From: Endozoicomonas sp965196975
GTDB lineage: Bacteria; Pseudomonadota; Gammaproteobacteria; Pseudomonadales; Endozoicomonadaceae
DNA: 64,000 bases
Assembly: GCF_965196975.1 (NCBI RefSeq)
Contig: NZ_OZ239981.1
Span: forward strand, 4,154,001-4,218,000
Direction of reading: 5' to 3'
In this document: piece after piece, positions 27,572-36,917 of the stretch
How positions within the stretch are numbered: position 1 is the stretch's first letter
Layout of the letters: each line of letters opens with the position of its first letter
Position numbers and translations under genes: made by a program
Notes under the pieces: model-generated
Seen by the model: only the letters and a program-made list of their open reading frames with translations
What the model was told of the DNA's origin: nothing
Database searches by the model: none

Positions 27572-29848
27572 CTAAAAGCGTCGACTCTTGATACCGAGAA
27601 CCTTTCCCATTCCTTCTTTACAAAGGGCAAGTTCAAGGGAACTGCGAATAACCTGAGCATTGTCGTGCTTCATTAAATCCGACAATATCTTCTTCGCACG
27701 ATCCATACCTATGCGTCTTAGCACCCATTTTACTTTTAACAGGTTAACTGCACTCATAGACAGCATATCGAAGCCCATGGCCATTAACAGTACCGCAGCA
27801 GCTGGATCTCCAGCCATTTCGCCACAGATACTGACGGTCTTTCCTTCCTGATGGGCATCATCAACCACCTTCTGCAAGGCATGTAGAACTGCAGGATGAA
27901 AGGAATGATAAAGGTCAGATACCCGTGGATTGTTGCGGTCTACAGCCAAGAGATATTGAACAAGGTCGTTAGAACCGATGGAAAGAAAGTCTACACGTTG
28001 TGCAAGGTCCTTGACCATGTAAACGGCAGCAGGCACTTCCACCATCACACCAACCGGTGGCATTGATACCGGCAGACCTTCAGCAAGCACCTCCGCGTGA
28101 GCCCGATGGATCAGGTGTTGCGCTTCCTCGACTTCAAAAATACTGGAAATCATAGGCAACATAATCCGAAGATTATCCAGGCCCACACTGGCTTTCAGCA
28201 TGGCCCTGACCTGCACCAGAAAGATTTCCGGATGATCGAGTGTTACCCGAATCCCACGCCAGCCAAGGAAAGGGTTATCTTCCTTAATGGGAAAATAACT
28301 CAAAGACTTATCCCCTCCAATATCCAGTGTTCTCATGGTAACGGGTCGTGGGGAAAATGCTTCAAGCTGATGTCGGTAGATCTTTTCCTGTTCTGATTCA
28401 CTGGGAAAGCGATCACGAACCATAAAAGGGACTTCAGTCCGATAAAGACCAACACCTTCAGCCCCTCTGTCCAGCGAACGAATGGTATCGGTCATCAGAC
28501 CAGTATTTACCCAGAGAGGAATACGATAATTATCCGGAGTCTCACAGGGTAGATCCCTTATAGCCTCCAACCCCTTACTGAACTGATTTTCTTCCTCAAG
28601 CACTTCAGTGTAGTAATCCAGCAGTTCCTGAGCTGGAGAGGAATACACAAGGCCGAGATTGCCATCCACAATCAGTTTTTTACCGGAGAGCTTATGAAAA
28701 GGAAGGTCGACAACCCCCATTACCGTAGGTACACCTAAAGCACGGGCAAGAATAGCGACATGAGAGTTACTGGAGCCCTGCATGGAAACCAGACCTGCCA
28801 GTGACTCCTGTGGAACCTCACCCAGCATGACCGGAGAAAGCTCCTCACTGATCAGAACCGTATTCTCCGGGTATTCAACCTGCGCATGCTCACCCTGCTG
28901 CAGATGAGAAAGTACTCTGCGCCCTAGATCCCTGACATCAGCAGCCCGCTCCCTGAGGTAGTGGTCATCCATCATCTCAAAGTTGCGGATATGCTCTTCG
29001 ATAACTTGCCTCAAGGCTCCCTGAGCCCAGGAGCCACCTCTAATCCGCTCTCTTATCTCCTGCCCAAGTGCCCGGTCATCCAGCATTCGCAAATAGACAT
29101 CAAATAGCGCCTGTTCTTCAGCAGGCAGACGATCAGAAAGCCGCTCAGCGGTTTCTTTCATCTCTTCTCGCACCGTAGCCAGCGCACTATCAAGCAAAGC
29201 GAGTTCAATATCTATGTCTTTGCAGGCACGTTCAGGCACTGCCCCAAGATCAGCAGGTGGAGTGATAACAACCGCATCACCAATTGCTACTCCAGTGGCA
29301 CCTGCACTTCCTTGAAAACGTGCAATTCGCTTTTTCCTGGTAGGAGTAGAGACACTATTAATCGAGCCGGTGGCCTGAGCATGAGCGATAACCCCTGCCA
29401 ATTGAGCAGACATGGTGACCAGAAAGGCTTCTTCATGCTCATCAAACCGTCGCTGATCAACCTGCTGAACAACCAGAACACCAAGCGTGTTACGGTGATG
29501 AATGATGGGAACCCCCAGAAAAGAGGTAAAACGCTCTTCTCCGGTTTCGCGGATATAGTGAAACTTTGGGTGAGAAGCAGCCTCTTCAAGATTAATTGGT
29601 TCTTCACGAAGTCCAACCTGCCCGACAAGACCTTCAGAATGAGAGAGAGTAACCTGCCCGACAGCAGAAGGGTTCAATCCTTCTGAAGCCATCAGCGTAT
29701 AAGAGGCGCTCTCAGAGTCATATAGATAGACCGAGCACACCTCGGTTTTCATGGCACCACGAACCCGCTGCACAATAATCTGCAGTGCCATCTGTAGATC
29801 AGAGGCAGAACTGACTTCCTGTACGATATTGCGCAGGGTGTTTAGCAT
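27572..29848 (-). CDS. ptsP: PtsP, Enzyme I of the nitrogen PTS (GAF–EI)
   Basis: First phosphoryl donor of the regulatory PTS-Ntr chain (PEP → PtsP → NPr → IIA-Ntr). Residues ~1–160 are a GAF sensor domain (TEVCSVYLYD; EGLVGQVGL), followed by Enzyme I with the phospho-His motif GSSNSHVAILARALG near 355 and the C-terminal PEP-binding barrel (FLSIGSNDLVQYLLAVDRNN, SICGEMAGDP). I start at ATG 29848 (MLNTLRNIVQEV, as in E. coli PtsP) instead of GTG 29857. It lies 170 bases downstream of rppH, the usual neighbour. With the nag PTS this window carries two Enzyme I proteins of different purpose. Confidence 0.95.
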   Translation of the reverse strand: MLNTLRNIVQEVSSASDLQMALQIIVQRVRGAMKTEVCSVYLYDSESASYTLMASEGLNPSAVGQVTLSHSEGLVGQVGLREEPINLEEAASHPKFHYIRETGEERFTSFLGVPIIHHRNTLGVLVVQQVDQRRFDEHEEAFLVTMSAQLAGVIAHAQATGSINSVSTPTRKKRIARFQGSAGATGVAIGDAVVITPPADLGAVPERACKDIDIELALLDSALATVREEMKETAERLSDRLPAEEQALFDVYLRMLDDRALGQEIRERIRGGSWAQGALRQVIEEHIRNFEMMDDHYLRERAADVRDLGRRVLSHLQQGEHAQVEYPENTVLISEELSPVMLGEVPQESLAGLVSMQGSSNSHVAILARALGVPTVMGVVDLPFHKLSGKKLIVDGNLGLVYSSPAQELLDYYTEVLEEENQFSKGLEAIRDLPCETPDNYRIPLWVNTGLMTDTIRSLDRGAEGVGLYRTEVPFMVRDRFPSESEQEKIYRHQLEAFSPRPVTMRTLDIGGDKSLSYFPIKEDNPFLGWRGIRVTLDHPEIFLVQVRAMLKASVGLDNLRIMLPMISSIFEVEEAQHLIHRAHAEVLAEGLPVSMPPVGVMVEVPAAVYMVKDLAQRVDFLSIGSNDLVQYLLAVDRNNPRVSDLYHSFHPAVLHALQKVVDDAHQEGKTVSICGEMAGDPAAAVLLMAMGFDMLSMSAVNLLKVKWVLRRIGMDRAKKILSDLMKHDNAQVIRSSLELALCKEGMGKVLGIKSRRF

Positions 29849-30018
29849 GTCTATCACATACCCGGTCTGATAATACTTGCTTCAACTACTTTAACAGTAC
29901 AATAGCAATCCATGGCAAATTATATTGTCTTGTAACATTCTTCTTTACTATTGGAACCCGCAAGTTTGAGTATATCAACGGTCAAATCAATATGACTGAT
30001 AAACTGCAAAGCAGTTAT

Positions 30019-30507
30019 TCAGTCATTAGACTGTAATTTCCCAACCTTGGGTACCAACTCTTTAAGAGCCCGGCGGTATACTTCCCGTTTGAACGAAACC
30101 ACCTGACCAAGAGGGTACCAGTAACTCACCCAGCGCCAGCCATCAAACTCCGGAGACCCCGTATGGTCAACCCGGATTCGGTCATCATTGCTCAGCAGCT
30201 TCAGCAAAAACCACTTCTGCTTCTGTCCAATGCACAGCGGTTGCTGATCCCGGCGGACGAGTCGTCTCGGCAAACGATAACGTAACCACCCACGGGTACA
30301 GCCAAGGATTTCTACATCTTCAGGATGAAGACCTATCTCCTCAAACAGCTCTCTGTACATCGCATCTTCCGGCGTTTCCCCATCATTGATACCACCCTGG
30401 GGAAATTGCCAGGCATCCTGCCTGATCCGCCGAGCCCACAATACCTGACCGTGATGATTCGCCAGGATAATGCCTACATTTGGCCTGAATCCATCGATGT
30501 CAATCAC
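30019..30507 (-). CDS. rppH: RNA pyrophosphohydrolase (Nudix)
   Basis: Removes pyrophosphate from the 5' end of primary transcripts, which opens them to RNase E decay. The Nudix box GGINDGETPEDAMYRELFEEIG and the RppH start-like sequence VIDIDGFRPNVGIILAN are evident. The best start is the GTG at 30507 (162 residues, usual size), with AAGGTA upstream; an ATG at 30579 would add an atypical 24-residue extension. The order rppH then ptsP is common in gammaproteobacteria. Confidence 0.93.
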   Translation of the reverse strand: MIDIDGFRPNVGIILANHHGQVLWARRIRQDAWQFPQGGINDGETPEDAMYRELFEEIGLHPEDVEILGCTRGWLRYRLPRRLVRRDQQPLCIGQKQKWFLLKLLSNDDRIRVDHTGSPEFDGWRWVSYWYPLGQVVSFKREVYRRALKELVPKVGKLQSND

Positions 30508-31330
30508 GTATATGGCTACCTTAGAGCCACCATAGGTGGTACGAATCCCCCACTCCACGAACAGAGCCATCCCCCACATTTAAACGGAGTATGAAACTGA
30601 CTATTCAAAGAGCAGCAGGGTTAAACGCAATCACTTTTCGGTGGCCACTTAAACTATTAATTATCACGCATTGTTTCACAAACGGATACAACACAGCAAA
30701 CAGGCTTTTCACCAACCATATCCACGCTATTTTATAACCAGCCCTGCTAGTCTTGACAGACTGTAAAAGCAAGCAATCAGTCAACTCTTCTACCTGTTCC
30801 AGATACCTTTGACTCGGACACACAAAGACAGGAATTTCAAATAGTGGGCAATAAGATCCGGGAAAGTGAACTCCTTGCAAACAGTACAATGCAAAACTAT
30901 TCAACTTCTCTCACAAAAGTCAGGTCTTGAGTGTTATATACACACCCTTTCTGCAAATCCCGCCAACAAAAGAAAGAAACGGGGAAATAACGGGTCACTT
31001 GCGCTCTCCTGAAGACTCTTCGAGAAAAACGCCCGGCGCCATCCTCACAGCGATACTGACATAAAGCCGTGGATGGTAATTTCACTCAGTCAGATATTTC
31101 ACGTCTGTTGATGGATCTATGAGTTCGTAGCGTACCAGGGCGTTTCTATAACGAGGTAGGTCATTTCAGCCCCTATAAAGGGCATAAAGGACAGTTGCCT
31201 TTCAAAACGCTACAGAAGCCATAGGTACTGGGACTAGAACAACGCAGAATCAGATGCCGCCTCTGCTGATGTAATGCAAGTGGCTACTGAGTGACAGAAG
31301 AAAGACTCTCCATTTTCTGATTCTCCTGAT
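30508..31330. other. Intergenic region without a convincing gene
   Basis: About 820 bases between rppH and the IS982 element. Short minus-strand frames (99 and 62 codons) show no family resemblance. A weak relative of the 20128 repeat lies at ~31130–31250. The rppH promoter must lie near 30510–30600. No tRNA or ncRNA was recognised. Confidence 0.5.
31130..31250. repeat. Degenerate relative of the 20128–20391 repeat
   Basis: GCGTACCAGGGC (31130–31141) recurs exactly in the repeat at 20 kb (~20266), followed in both by a CTATA-like block, a later …GCCTT… block and a CCATAGG segment in the same order. The remainder is diverged and no terminal repeats are left. Relationship by eye only. Confidence 0.4.
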
Positions 31331-31429
31331 AAATTTACGCCATGTGCGACTTTTAGGTTTGCATAAGGAGACATGACTGATCCTGCTTTCTGCTATTAAA
31401 AGCAGTAGAAAGCAAAGAAGGTTTCAGTC

Positions 31430-32320
31430 ATGCCCGTTGAAGAGTTTATCACTACAGTCTACTGCTTGATCGACGATTTGGTAAAAGAGCTTTTTCCTGT
31501 ACCACTGCGACTTCGAGGGTTTCCACCAAAGCTCACTGATAGTGAAGCGATCACCATGGAAGTTGTCGGTGAATGGCTTGGGCATCATAAGGACACTGAG
31601 ATTTGGAAGTATTTTACCCGACACTGGCGACACCTGTTTCCTGACATTCCTTCACGCTCGGCATTTGTCAAACAGGCCGCCAACTTATGGCATGTGAAAC
31701 AACGACTGCAAATTCGTATAGTCCAGATGATGCATGCAGATAATGCAGATATCCATTTAATCGATGGTTTTCCGATTGATGTTGTCGTCAGAACCCGTGC
31801 ACCACAGAGCCGTATCTTTAAAGCTGAGGCTGGTTATGGTTACTGCGCTTCCAAGGACAAGAAGTTCTATGGCTTTCAGGGGCATTTGCTGGTTGAAGCA
31901 CGAGGGATTCCTGTGGGTTTTACTCTGACCGCAGCGAACGTAGATGAGCGTGATGCAGCCTATGACATGCTCGAGACCATTTCTGGCCTCTTGCTTGGCG
32001 ATAAGGGCTATATAAGGCCTGAGTTTAAAGCTGATTGTCAGGAATTAGGTATTGATCTTCAGACGCCACTGAGAAAAAACATGCAAGATGAACGTCCGAA
32101 GTCGTTTGTAAAGCTGGTATTACGGGTACGACGGAGAATAGAAACAGTGATAGGTCAATTGACAGAGCGCTTTGAAATAGAAAAGTGCCATTGTCGAGAT
32201 AGATGGCATATGACATCACGTATCGCTCGGAAGTTACTGGCACATAATATTGGTTCTTATCTGAATATAATTGCTGGTCGTCCTGCAATACAGTTTGAGA
32301 ACCTTATTTCCGAAGATTAA
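31430..32320 (+). CDS. IS982-family transposase
   Basis: A 296-residue transposase with DDE residues in HLIDGFPIDVV (Asp), LLGDKGYIRPEF (Asp) and RVRRRIETVIGQL (Glu). The N-terminal block KLTDSEAITMEVVGEWLG is characteristic of IS982. The frame is intact; the nested MITE lies after the stop, so the gene itself is undamaged. Confidence 0.92.
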   Translation: MPVEEFITTVYCLIDDLVKELFPVPLRLRGFPPKLTDSEAITMEVVGEWLGHHKDTEIWKYFTRHWRHLFPDIPSRSAFVKQAANLWHVKQRLQIRIVQMMHADNADIHLIDGFPIDVVVRTRAPQSRIFKAEAGYGYCASKDKKFYGFQGHLLVEARGIPVGFTLTAANVDERDAAYDMLETISGLLLGDKGYIRPEFKADCQELGIDLQTPLRKNMQDERPKSFVKLVLRVRRRIETVIGQLTERFEIEKCHCRDRWHMTSRIARKLLAHNIGSYLNIIAGRPAIQFENLISED

Positions 32321-32378
32321 AAAACGGAAAGCAAATAATTGCGTGATTTTGAAGATACAACTTGGACTTACCATCATG

Positions 32379-32548
32379 CTAGCCCGGATATTTCATAAAC
32401 GTGCTCCCGTTCTCGCTTGTCCTTTGCCGCCCTAAGGGAGTTTTGCTCGGTCGACCGTACTCCCCGGTACGGCACTCCCTCACAAAATCCCTTAGGGCGA
32501 CAAAGTCCTGCCCGAGATTCGGGGCAGTTTATGAAATATCCGGGCTAG
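32379..32548. repeat. MITE nested in the IS982 element (170 bp)
   Basis: Perfect 22-bp inverted termini (CTAGCCCGGATATTTCAT… at 32379 and complement ending at 32548) enclose a second dyad (CTTTGCCGCCCTAAGGGA with its near-complement). The ends fit a TA target duplication (C-TA-GCCC … GGGC-TA-G), as used by IS630/mariner-type transposases, or a CTAG target. It is non-coding. Confidence 0.85.
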
Positions 32549-32648
32549 TAATTTGAGATAGTTTCAGACAAAGTCGCACATCGCGTAAATTTCCATTACT
32601 ACATGGAGGGGATAAACCAGCCATCTTCATAATAGAAGTCTCACCATT

Positions 32649-33014
32649 TTACAGAGAATGTCCTTTACTAAAACTAATAGAACGGCTAGCAAGTTCTGGA
32701 GCTAAACCTCCCTCCTCATCATCGAGAAGGCCTAATATATTTTTCTTAATCCAGGATTCTGGGTCATGACTATCCCCCTTATTCTGAAAATCTGTTGTTT
32801 TCTCACCATTAACTATACGCGTACTTTCAGAATCACAATTTGATACTTTCCGCGAACCATAAACAGCTGAATCAGTCTGATAGGTATCAATGCGCCATAA
32901 TATTTTTTGGTCATATGGTGTACCTTGAAATACACCACTACTTGTTTCCATAACAAAGACTCGATTGAGTAAATAGATAAAAGCTGTCTTCGTAATGAAA
33001 AATTCAAAACTCAA
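32649..33014 (-). CDS. Hypothetical protein, doubtful
   Basis: An open frame of 121 codons (100 if started at ATG 32951) in an A/T-rich stretch beside IS982. The sequence is polar and low in hydrophobic segments (SNCDSESTRIVNGEKTTDFQ) and ends with LLDDEEGGLAPELASRS. No family is recognised and no good ribosome-binding site is seen. It could be a remnant of a larger, horizontally acquired gene cut by the IS. Confidence 0.35.
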   Translation of the reverse strand: MSFEFFITKTAFIYLLNRVFVMETSSGVFQGTPYDQKILWRIDTYQTDSAVYGSRKVSNCDSESTRIVNGEKTTDFQNKGDSHDPESWIKKNILGLLDDEEGGLAPELASRSISFSKGHSL

Positions 33015-33192
33015 TACCCAAGAACCGGGTTTGAACTTGCCTGAGAAAACAGTTTTATTTTAGCCCCTACACCCAAGAAAAATCGGGAGCTAGCTGCTCG
33101 ATAGAACCATGGTTAATTGCTTGGGGGTTAATAAAGAACCTGTATAATACCCCCCAAGAAACACTCGGCCTGAATAATAAACCGGAGTAAGA

Positions 33193-33849
33193 ATGGCCCT
33201 AGCAATCTTTGATCTGGACAATACCCTAATTGCTGGCGACAGTGATGCCCTGTGGGGAGAGTTTATGGCCGCCAACGGCCTGGTTGATACTGAAAGCTTC
33301 AGAGAAGGCAATAACCGCTTCTATGAACAGTATAAACAGGGGGTTATGGACATCTGGGAATATCTGGATTTCTGCCTTAAGCCATTAACACAATACACCC
33401 TTGAAGAGCTTGAAACCTGGCATGGCCAGTTTATGGAACAGGTAATAAGCCCCATCCTTTTGGATAAAGGCTTTGCACAGATTGAACAACACCGTCAGCA
33501 AGGTGATCACATTATGATCATCACTGCGACCAACCGCTTTGTAACCCAGAATATTGCTGAAAAATTCAAGGTGGATACTCTTCTGGCCATTGAGCTGGAG
33601 ATGAGTGACAACCGTTACAGTGGCAAGGTTATGGGAACACCTACTTACCAGCAGGGGAAAGTGCTCCGCCTGCAGGAATGGCTCAACGAACACCCAGAGC
33701 ATTCAATGAAAGGCAGCTACTTCTACAGTGACTCACAAAATGATCTGCCGCTGCTGCAAAAGGTCGAAAACCCTGTCGCTGTAGACCCCGACCCAGAGCT
33801 CCAGCGTTTCGCAGAGGAGCATAGCTGGGAAATCACCAGTTTCCGCTAA
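33193..33849 (+). CDS. HAD-IB family phosphatase
   Basis: A 218-residue haloacid-dehalogenase hydrolase. Motif I is FDLDNTLIAGD with both catalytic aspartates, motif II lies in IMIITATNRF, and motif IV in YSDSQNDLPLL. It is a SerB/histidinol-phosphatase-like subfamily protein; the substrate is not fixed by sequence. In Pseudomonas a homologous gene sits next to rppH and ptsP, so this is the ancestral neighbour of rppH, now separated by the IS982 insertion. The ATG follows GGAGTAAGA. Confidence 0.87.
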   Translation: MALAIFDLDNTLIAGDSDALWGEFMAANGLVDTESFREGNNRFYEQYKQGVMDIWEYLDFCLKPLTQYTLEELETWHGQFMEQVISPILLDKGFAQIEQHRQQGDHIMIITATNRFVTQNIAEKFKVDTLLAIELEMSDNRYSGKVMGTPTYQQGKVLRLQEWLNEHPEHSMKGSYFYSDSQNDLPLLQKVENPVAVDPDPELQRFAEEHSWEITSFR

Positions 33850-33858
33850 TGGCTCTTT

Positions 33859-33930
33859 AACCGCGAAGAGCACTAAACTCACAAAGAGAAGAAAAAGCCT
33901 TTCTTAGTGAGCTTTGTGCTCTCTGTGGTT
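33859..33930. repeat. Interspersed palindromic repeat, second copy
   Basis: A 72-bp imperfect palindrome (AACC…AGAGCAC … GTGCTCTCTGTGGTT) just after the HAD stop. Its right half is close to the right half of the repeat between nagA and the ROK gene (11300–11332). Both sit directly downstream of a coding region. Confidence 0.7.
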
Positions 33931-33953
33931 CCATTCTTTTGACCATTAATACC

Positions 33954-34214
33954 TAGGGGGCGTTCTCAATTAGCCATGAGACCAGTTGATAACACAAGCT
34001 TTCAGGCAAGGCGGACAACGCAGGGCATGGTGATTCATGTTCAAGTCGATCAACGCAGCATGAGTGCTTGAGTTATCAACCCGAAGGGCCGCCCACGGTT
34101 TGCGCCATTCTGCGTTACTCACTGCTTATGTGGAATACCACACCGCGCAGTTCATGCCTTGTCTGGCACAAACCGTGGGTGGCTGGTCACATGTCTAATT
34201 GAGAACGCCCCCTA
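33954..34214. repeat. TA-flanked MITE (261 bp)
   Basis: Perfect 20-bp inverted ends (TAGGGGGCGTTCTCAATTAG at 33954–33973 and complement at 34195–34214). TA at both edges suits a TA-target (IS630/mariner-like) transposase. Inner dyads include GTTGATAAC/GTTATCAAC and CCCACGGTTTG/CAAACCGTGGG. Its right edge lies one base before the rlmI-like stop codon. It is non-coding. Confidence 0.87.
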
Positions 34215-34215
34215 A

Positions 34216-35409
34216 TCACTGAAAAGTTAACCGGCCAAAAATTGCTTTAATATATTCCGTTTCTGGAATGGATGGATGCACCGGATGATCCGGCCCCTGG
34301 TGGCCTTGATCCAGGATCTGAAGATTCCGGTCAATATGGCGACTGCCAGCTCTTAGCAGATCAATCATATTGTCCTTCTGCAAATGCATGGAGCAGGAAG
34401 CTGCCACCAGATAACCATCCTTCTCCAGCAAGCGCATGGCAAGCTCATTAATTCGGCGATAGGCCTGCTCACCGGCTTTGATGTCTTTTCGCTTTTTAAT
34501 GAAAGCCGGTGGATCAACAATCACCACATCAAACCGTTCCTGACTTTCTTTCAAAGCCTTCAATGCCTCAAATGCATCGCCTTCCAGAGTATCCACTTTA
34601 TGCTGAACTTCATTCAGTTCAGCATTGGCATGAACATTTTCCAATGCCAGGGCAGACGCATCAACGCAGGTCACTTTATCAGCACCAAAAGCCGCTGCCT
34701 GTATTCCCCAGCCACCCACATAACTGAAAACATCCAGTACCCGTTTGCCTTTTACATAATTACGGAGTCGGTCTCGATTGAGCCGGTGATCATAAAACCA
34801 CCCGGTTTTCTGGCCTTCCATCACCGGTGCCTGAAAGCTCACGCCGTTCTCTTCCAGAACTACGACTTCCGGAACAGCACCTTTAGCAACCTCAACATAT
34901 TGTGGAAGGTCTTCAAGCTTGCGGGCATTGCCACTGTTCTTGAGCAGAATACCTTTGGGTCTAAGAACCTGATTTAACGCGTCAACGACGTCATCCCGAA
35001 CACGCTCCATACCAGCAGTGGATATCTGAGCCACCAATACATCATCAAACCGGTCTACCACCAACCCGGGCAACCCGTCACTGTCGCCATAAATTAGCCG
35101 GTAATAGGGCTTTTCAAACAGTCGCTCTCTCATACTGAGGGCAACATTGATTCTGTGAACCAGAAGCGCCTTATCCAGTGGCTGATCAGCTTCTCGGCTC
35201 ACCAGGCGGGCACAAATCAGGCTATTGGGATTCACATACGCTGTACCCAATGTCTTGCCAAACGAATTTTCGACCAGCACACACTCACCCACTTCATAGT
35301 TCTTCAATGGCGAGGTCTGTGTATCTATTTCATTACTGTATATCCAGAGGTGCCCAAGCTTCAGGCGACGGTCAGCCTTATTCTTCAGGCGTAATCTTTT
35401 TAATATCAT
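34216..35409 (-). CDS. rlmI: Class I SAM-dependent rRNA methyltransferase, RlmI-like
   Basis: Predicted 23S rRNA cytosine-C5 methyltransferase. An N-terminal PUA domain (RRLKLGHLWIYSNEI) leads into a Rossmann SAM domain with VLDVFSYVGGWGIQAAAFGA, CVDASALALENV and the catalytic-type DPPAFIKK, followed by ASCSMHL, where the Cys fits an m5C enzyme. Starting at ATG 35409 gives 397 residues, as in RlmI; upstream extension to 35487 would overlap the MFS gene. The stop is next to the MITE edge. Confidence 0.88.
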   Translation of the reverse strand: MILKRLRLKNKADRRLKLGHLWIYSNEIDTQTSPLKNYEVGECVLVENSFGKTLGTAYVNPNSLICARLVSREADQPLDKALLVHRINVALSMRERLFEKPYYRLIYGDSDGLPGLVVDRFDDVLVAQISTAGMERVRDDVVDALNQVLRPKGILLKNSGNARKLEDLPQYVEVAKGAVPEVVVLEENGVSFQAPVMEGQKTGWFYDHRLNRDRLRNYVKGKRVLDVFSYVGGWGIQAAAFGADKVTCVDASALALENVHANAELNEVQHKVDTLEGDAFEALKALKESQERFDVVIVDPPAFIKKRKDIKAGEQAYRRINELAMRLLEKDGYLVAASCSMHLQKDNMIDLLRAGSRHIDRNLQILDQGHQGPDHPVHPSIPETEYIKAIFGRLTFQ

Positions 35410-35440
35410 GAGACAACCCTTTTCAATCCAGCAGATCCAG

Positions 35441-36625
35441 TCAGACAGACCGACCGGAATACCAGTAAAGCCTGAGAGATAACCCAAGTGTTAGAACCAG
35501 AATAAGCCAGGAACCGAAAATCACACCCTGCCAGCCCATCCAGCGCCAGAAAATATCCAGATAAAAACCACCAGAACTGGCTCCCAGGTAATAAAAAACC
35601 AGGTAAAGGGAAGACGCGCTGGCTTTCGCCTTTTTCGCATTATGACTTACCCAGCTGCTGGCATTGGAGTGAGCAACGAAAAAGCCAAAGGCGTTCACCA
35701 GAAAACCGGTAATGATCCAGCCAATGGATGACGTCAACATCAGGCCAGAGCCAATAATCAGCAGACAGACGCCAAGAGCCATAATAGCAGGTTGTGACAG
35801 CCAGCCTGATAGTCGCCCTGAGAACGCGGCGCCCATGGTGCCACTGAGATAGGTGAGAAATAACATTCCCAGCCAGCTGGCTGACAGATTATAGGGTTCC
35901 TGAGATAACAGAAAGGTTGCATAGGTGTACTGGTTGACGAAAACGAAGAAGTTAAACCCGCTGATCAGAAAAGCTGTTAACAGTAATGGATTCTTTAAGT
36001 GATCGTAGAGGTCTTGAGCCACTTTTTTTAGTTGAGGTCGGCTCGGTTGGAATTGTTTCGAATCTGGCAGCAGATAGATAAAAATAACCAGCAAGAAAAA
36101 GCTCAGTAAGGCCATGTACAGAAACGCATTCGACCAACCGAACCAGTCTCCCATGAACCCACCCAGTAACCGACCACCAATCCCTCCCAGGGAATTGCCA
36201 CTGATATAAAAGCCAACCGCCAGTGTCAGTGCGGGCCGGGCGAACTCATCTCCCATATAGGCAATAGCAATAGCGGGTAGGCCACCAAGGCAAAATCCCT
36301 GGATTGCTCTCAGGATAACCATGTGCTGATAGCTGCTGACCTGAGAAATCAAAAGGGTACAGAGAACCGCTCCTGCCATACTCCCCAGCATCAACCATTT
36401 CCGTCCAATAGCATCCGACAGAGGCCCGTAGAACAACAATGAAAGGCCCAGCATGAACGTTGTGATGGTAAAGCTGAAGCTGGCTTCCAGTGCCGTCAGA
36501 CTAAAGCTTTCAGCCAGCATGGGCAGCAGCGGCTGGCTGATATAAAGATTGGCGAACACCATAAAAGAGCCAAGAGAGAGTGCAAGCGTTGCACGCCAGA
36601 AACCTTTAGTGCGGGCTTCAATCAT
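35441..36625 (-). CDS. MFS transporter, YnfM/AraJ-like
   Basis: Inner-membrane transporter of about 12 helices (394 residues). The loop between helices 2 and 3 carries FYGPLSDAIGRKWLM, the major-facilitator signature. The closest resemblance is to YnfM-type proteins (FMVFANLYISQPLLPMLAESF near the start). The substrate is unknown. I use ATG 36625, which has TTGAGG upstream. Its stop is 32 bases before the methyltransferase start, suggesting co-transcription. Confidence 0.88.
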   Translation of the reverse strand: MIEARTKGFWRATLALSLGSFMVFANLYISQPLLPMLAESFSLTALEASFSFTITTFMLGLSLLFYGPLSDAIGRKWLMLGSMAGAVLCTLLISQVSSYQHMVILRAIQGFCLGGLPAIAIAYMGDEFARPALTLAVGFYISGNSLGGIGGRLLGGFMGDWFGWSNAFLYMALLSFFLLVIFIYLLPDSKQFQPSRPQLKKVAQDLYDHLKNPLLLTAFLISGFNFFVFVNQYTYATFLLSQEPYNLSASWLGMLFLTYLSGTMGAAFSGRLSGWLSQPAIMALGVCLLIIGSGLMLTSSIGWIITGFLVNAFGFFVAHSNASSWVSHNAKKAKASASSLYLVFYYLGASSGGFYLDIFWRWMGWQGVIFGSWLILVLTLGLSLRLYWYSGRSV

Positions 36626-36917
36626 GATGACTGCCTCAATACCTTGAGCTCGCAATACCCTGTTGGTATTACTTCTTGAAACGAAATTTATTGTTCTATT
36701 GCTGCCAACTAAACAATCGGCACATGCAGTCTATTCAAAGAAAGCAGCTACTTCCATGCAGAATCTCATTATCTTCGTCATTTATTTATCAGGATCACGA
36801 ACACTGGCTAGTGACTGTTCAATATGACTTTAGTGCATATACGAATACTCTCACACCCGATGGAACTTTAGTCTCTTTAAAACTTATGATTAAAGTACCC
36901 ACTGAGGAGCTGTAGAG

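Larger units (their letters stand above)
31331..32592 (+). mobile_element. IS982-family insertion sequence carrying a nested MITE
   Basis: The ends are 23-bp inverted repeats with a single mismatch (AAATTTACGC…GTGCGACTTT at 31331; complement ending at 32592). Total 1,262 bp, of which about 172 bp is a later MITE insertion downstream of the transposase; without it the size is near 1.09 kb, usual for IS982. No target duplication was identified at the ends. Confidence 0.85.

Noticed and set aside
30605..31085. Two minus-strand frames of 99 and 62 codons between rppH and IS982
   Set aside because: Composition is not gene-like, starts lack Shine-Dalgarno sequences, and no motif is recognised.
36676..36915. 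79-codon plus-strand frame upstream of the 36918 gene
   Set aside because: No ribosome-binding site, no family resemblance, and it overlaps the probable promoter region of the MFS gene and of the small hypothetical gene.
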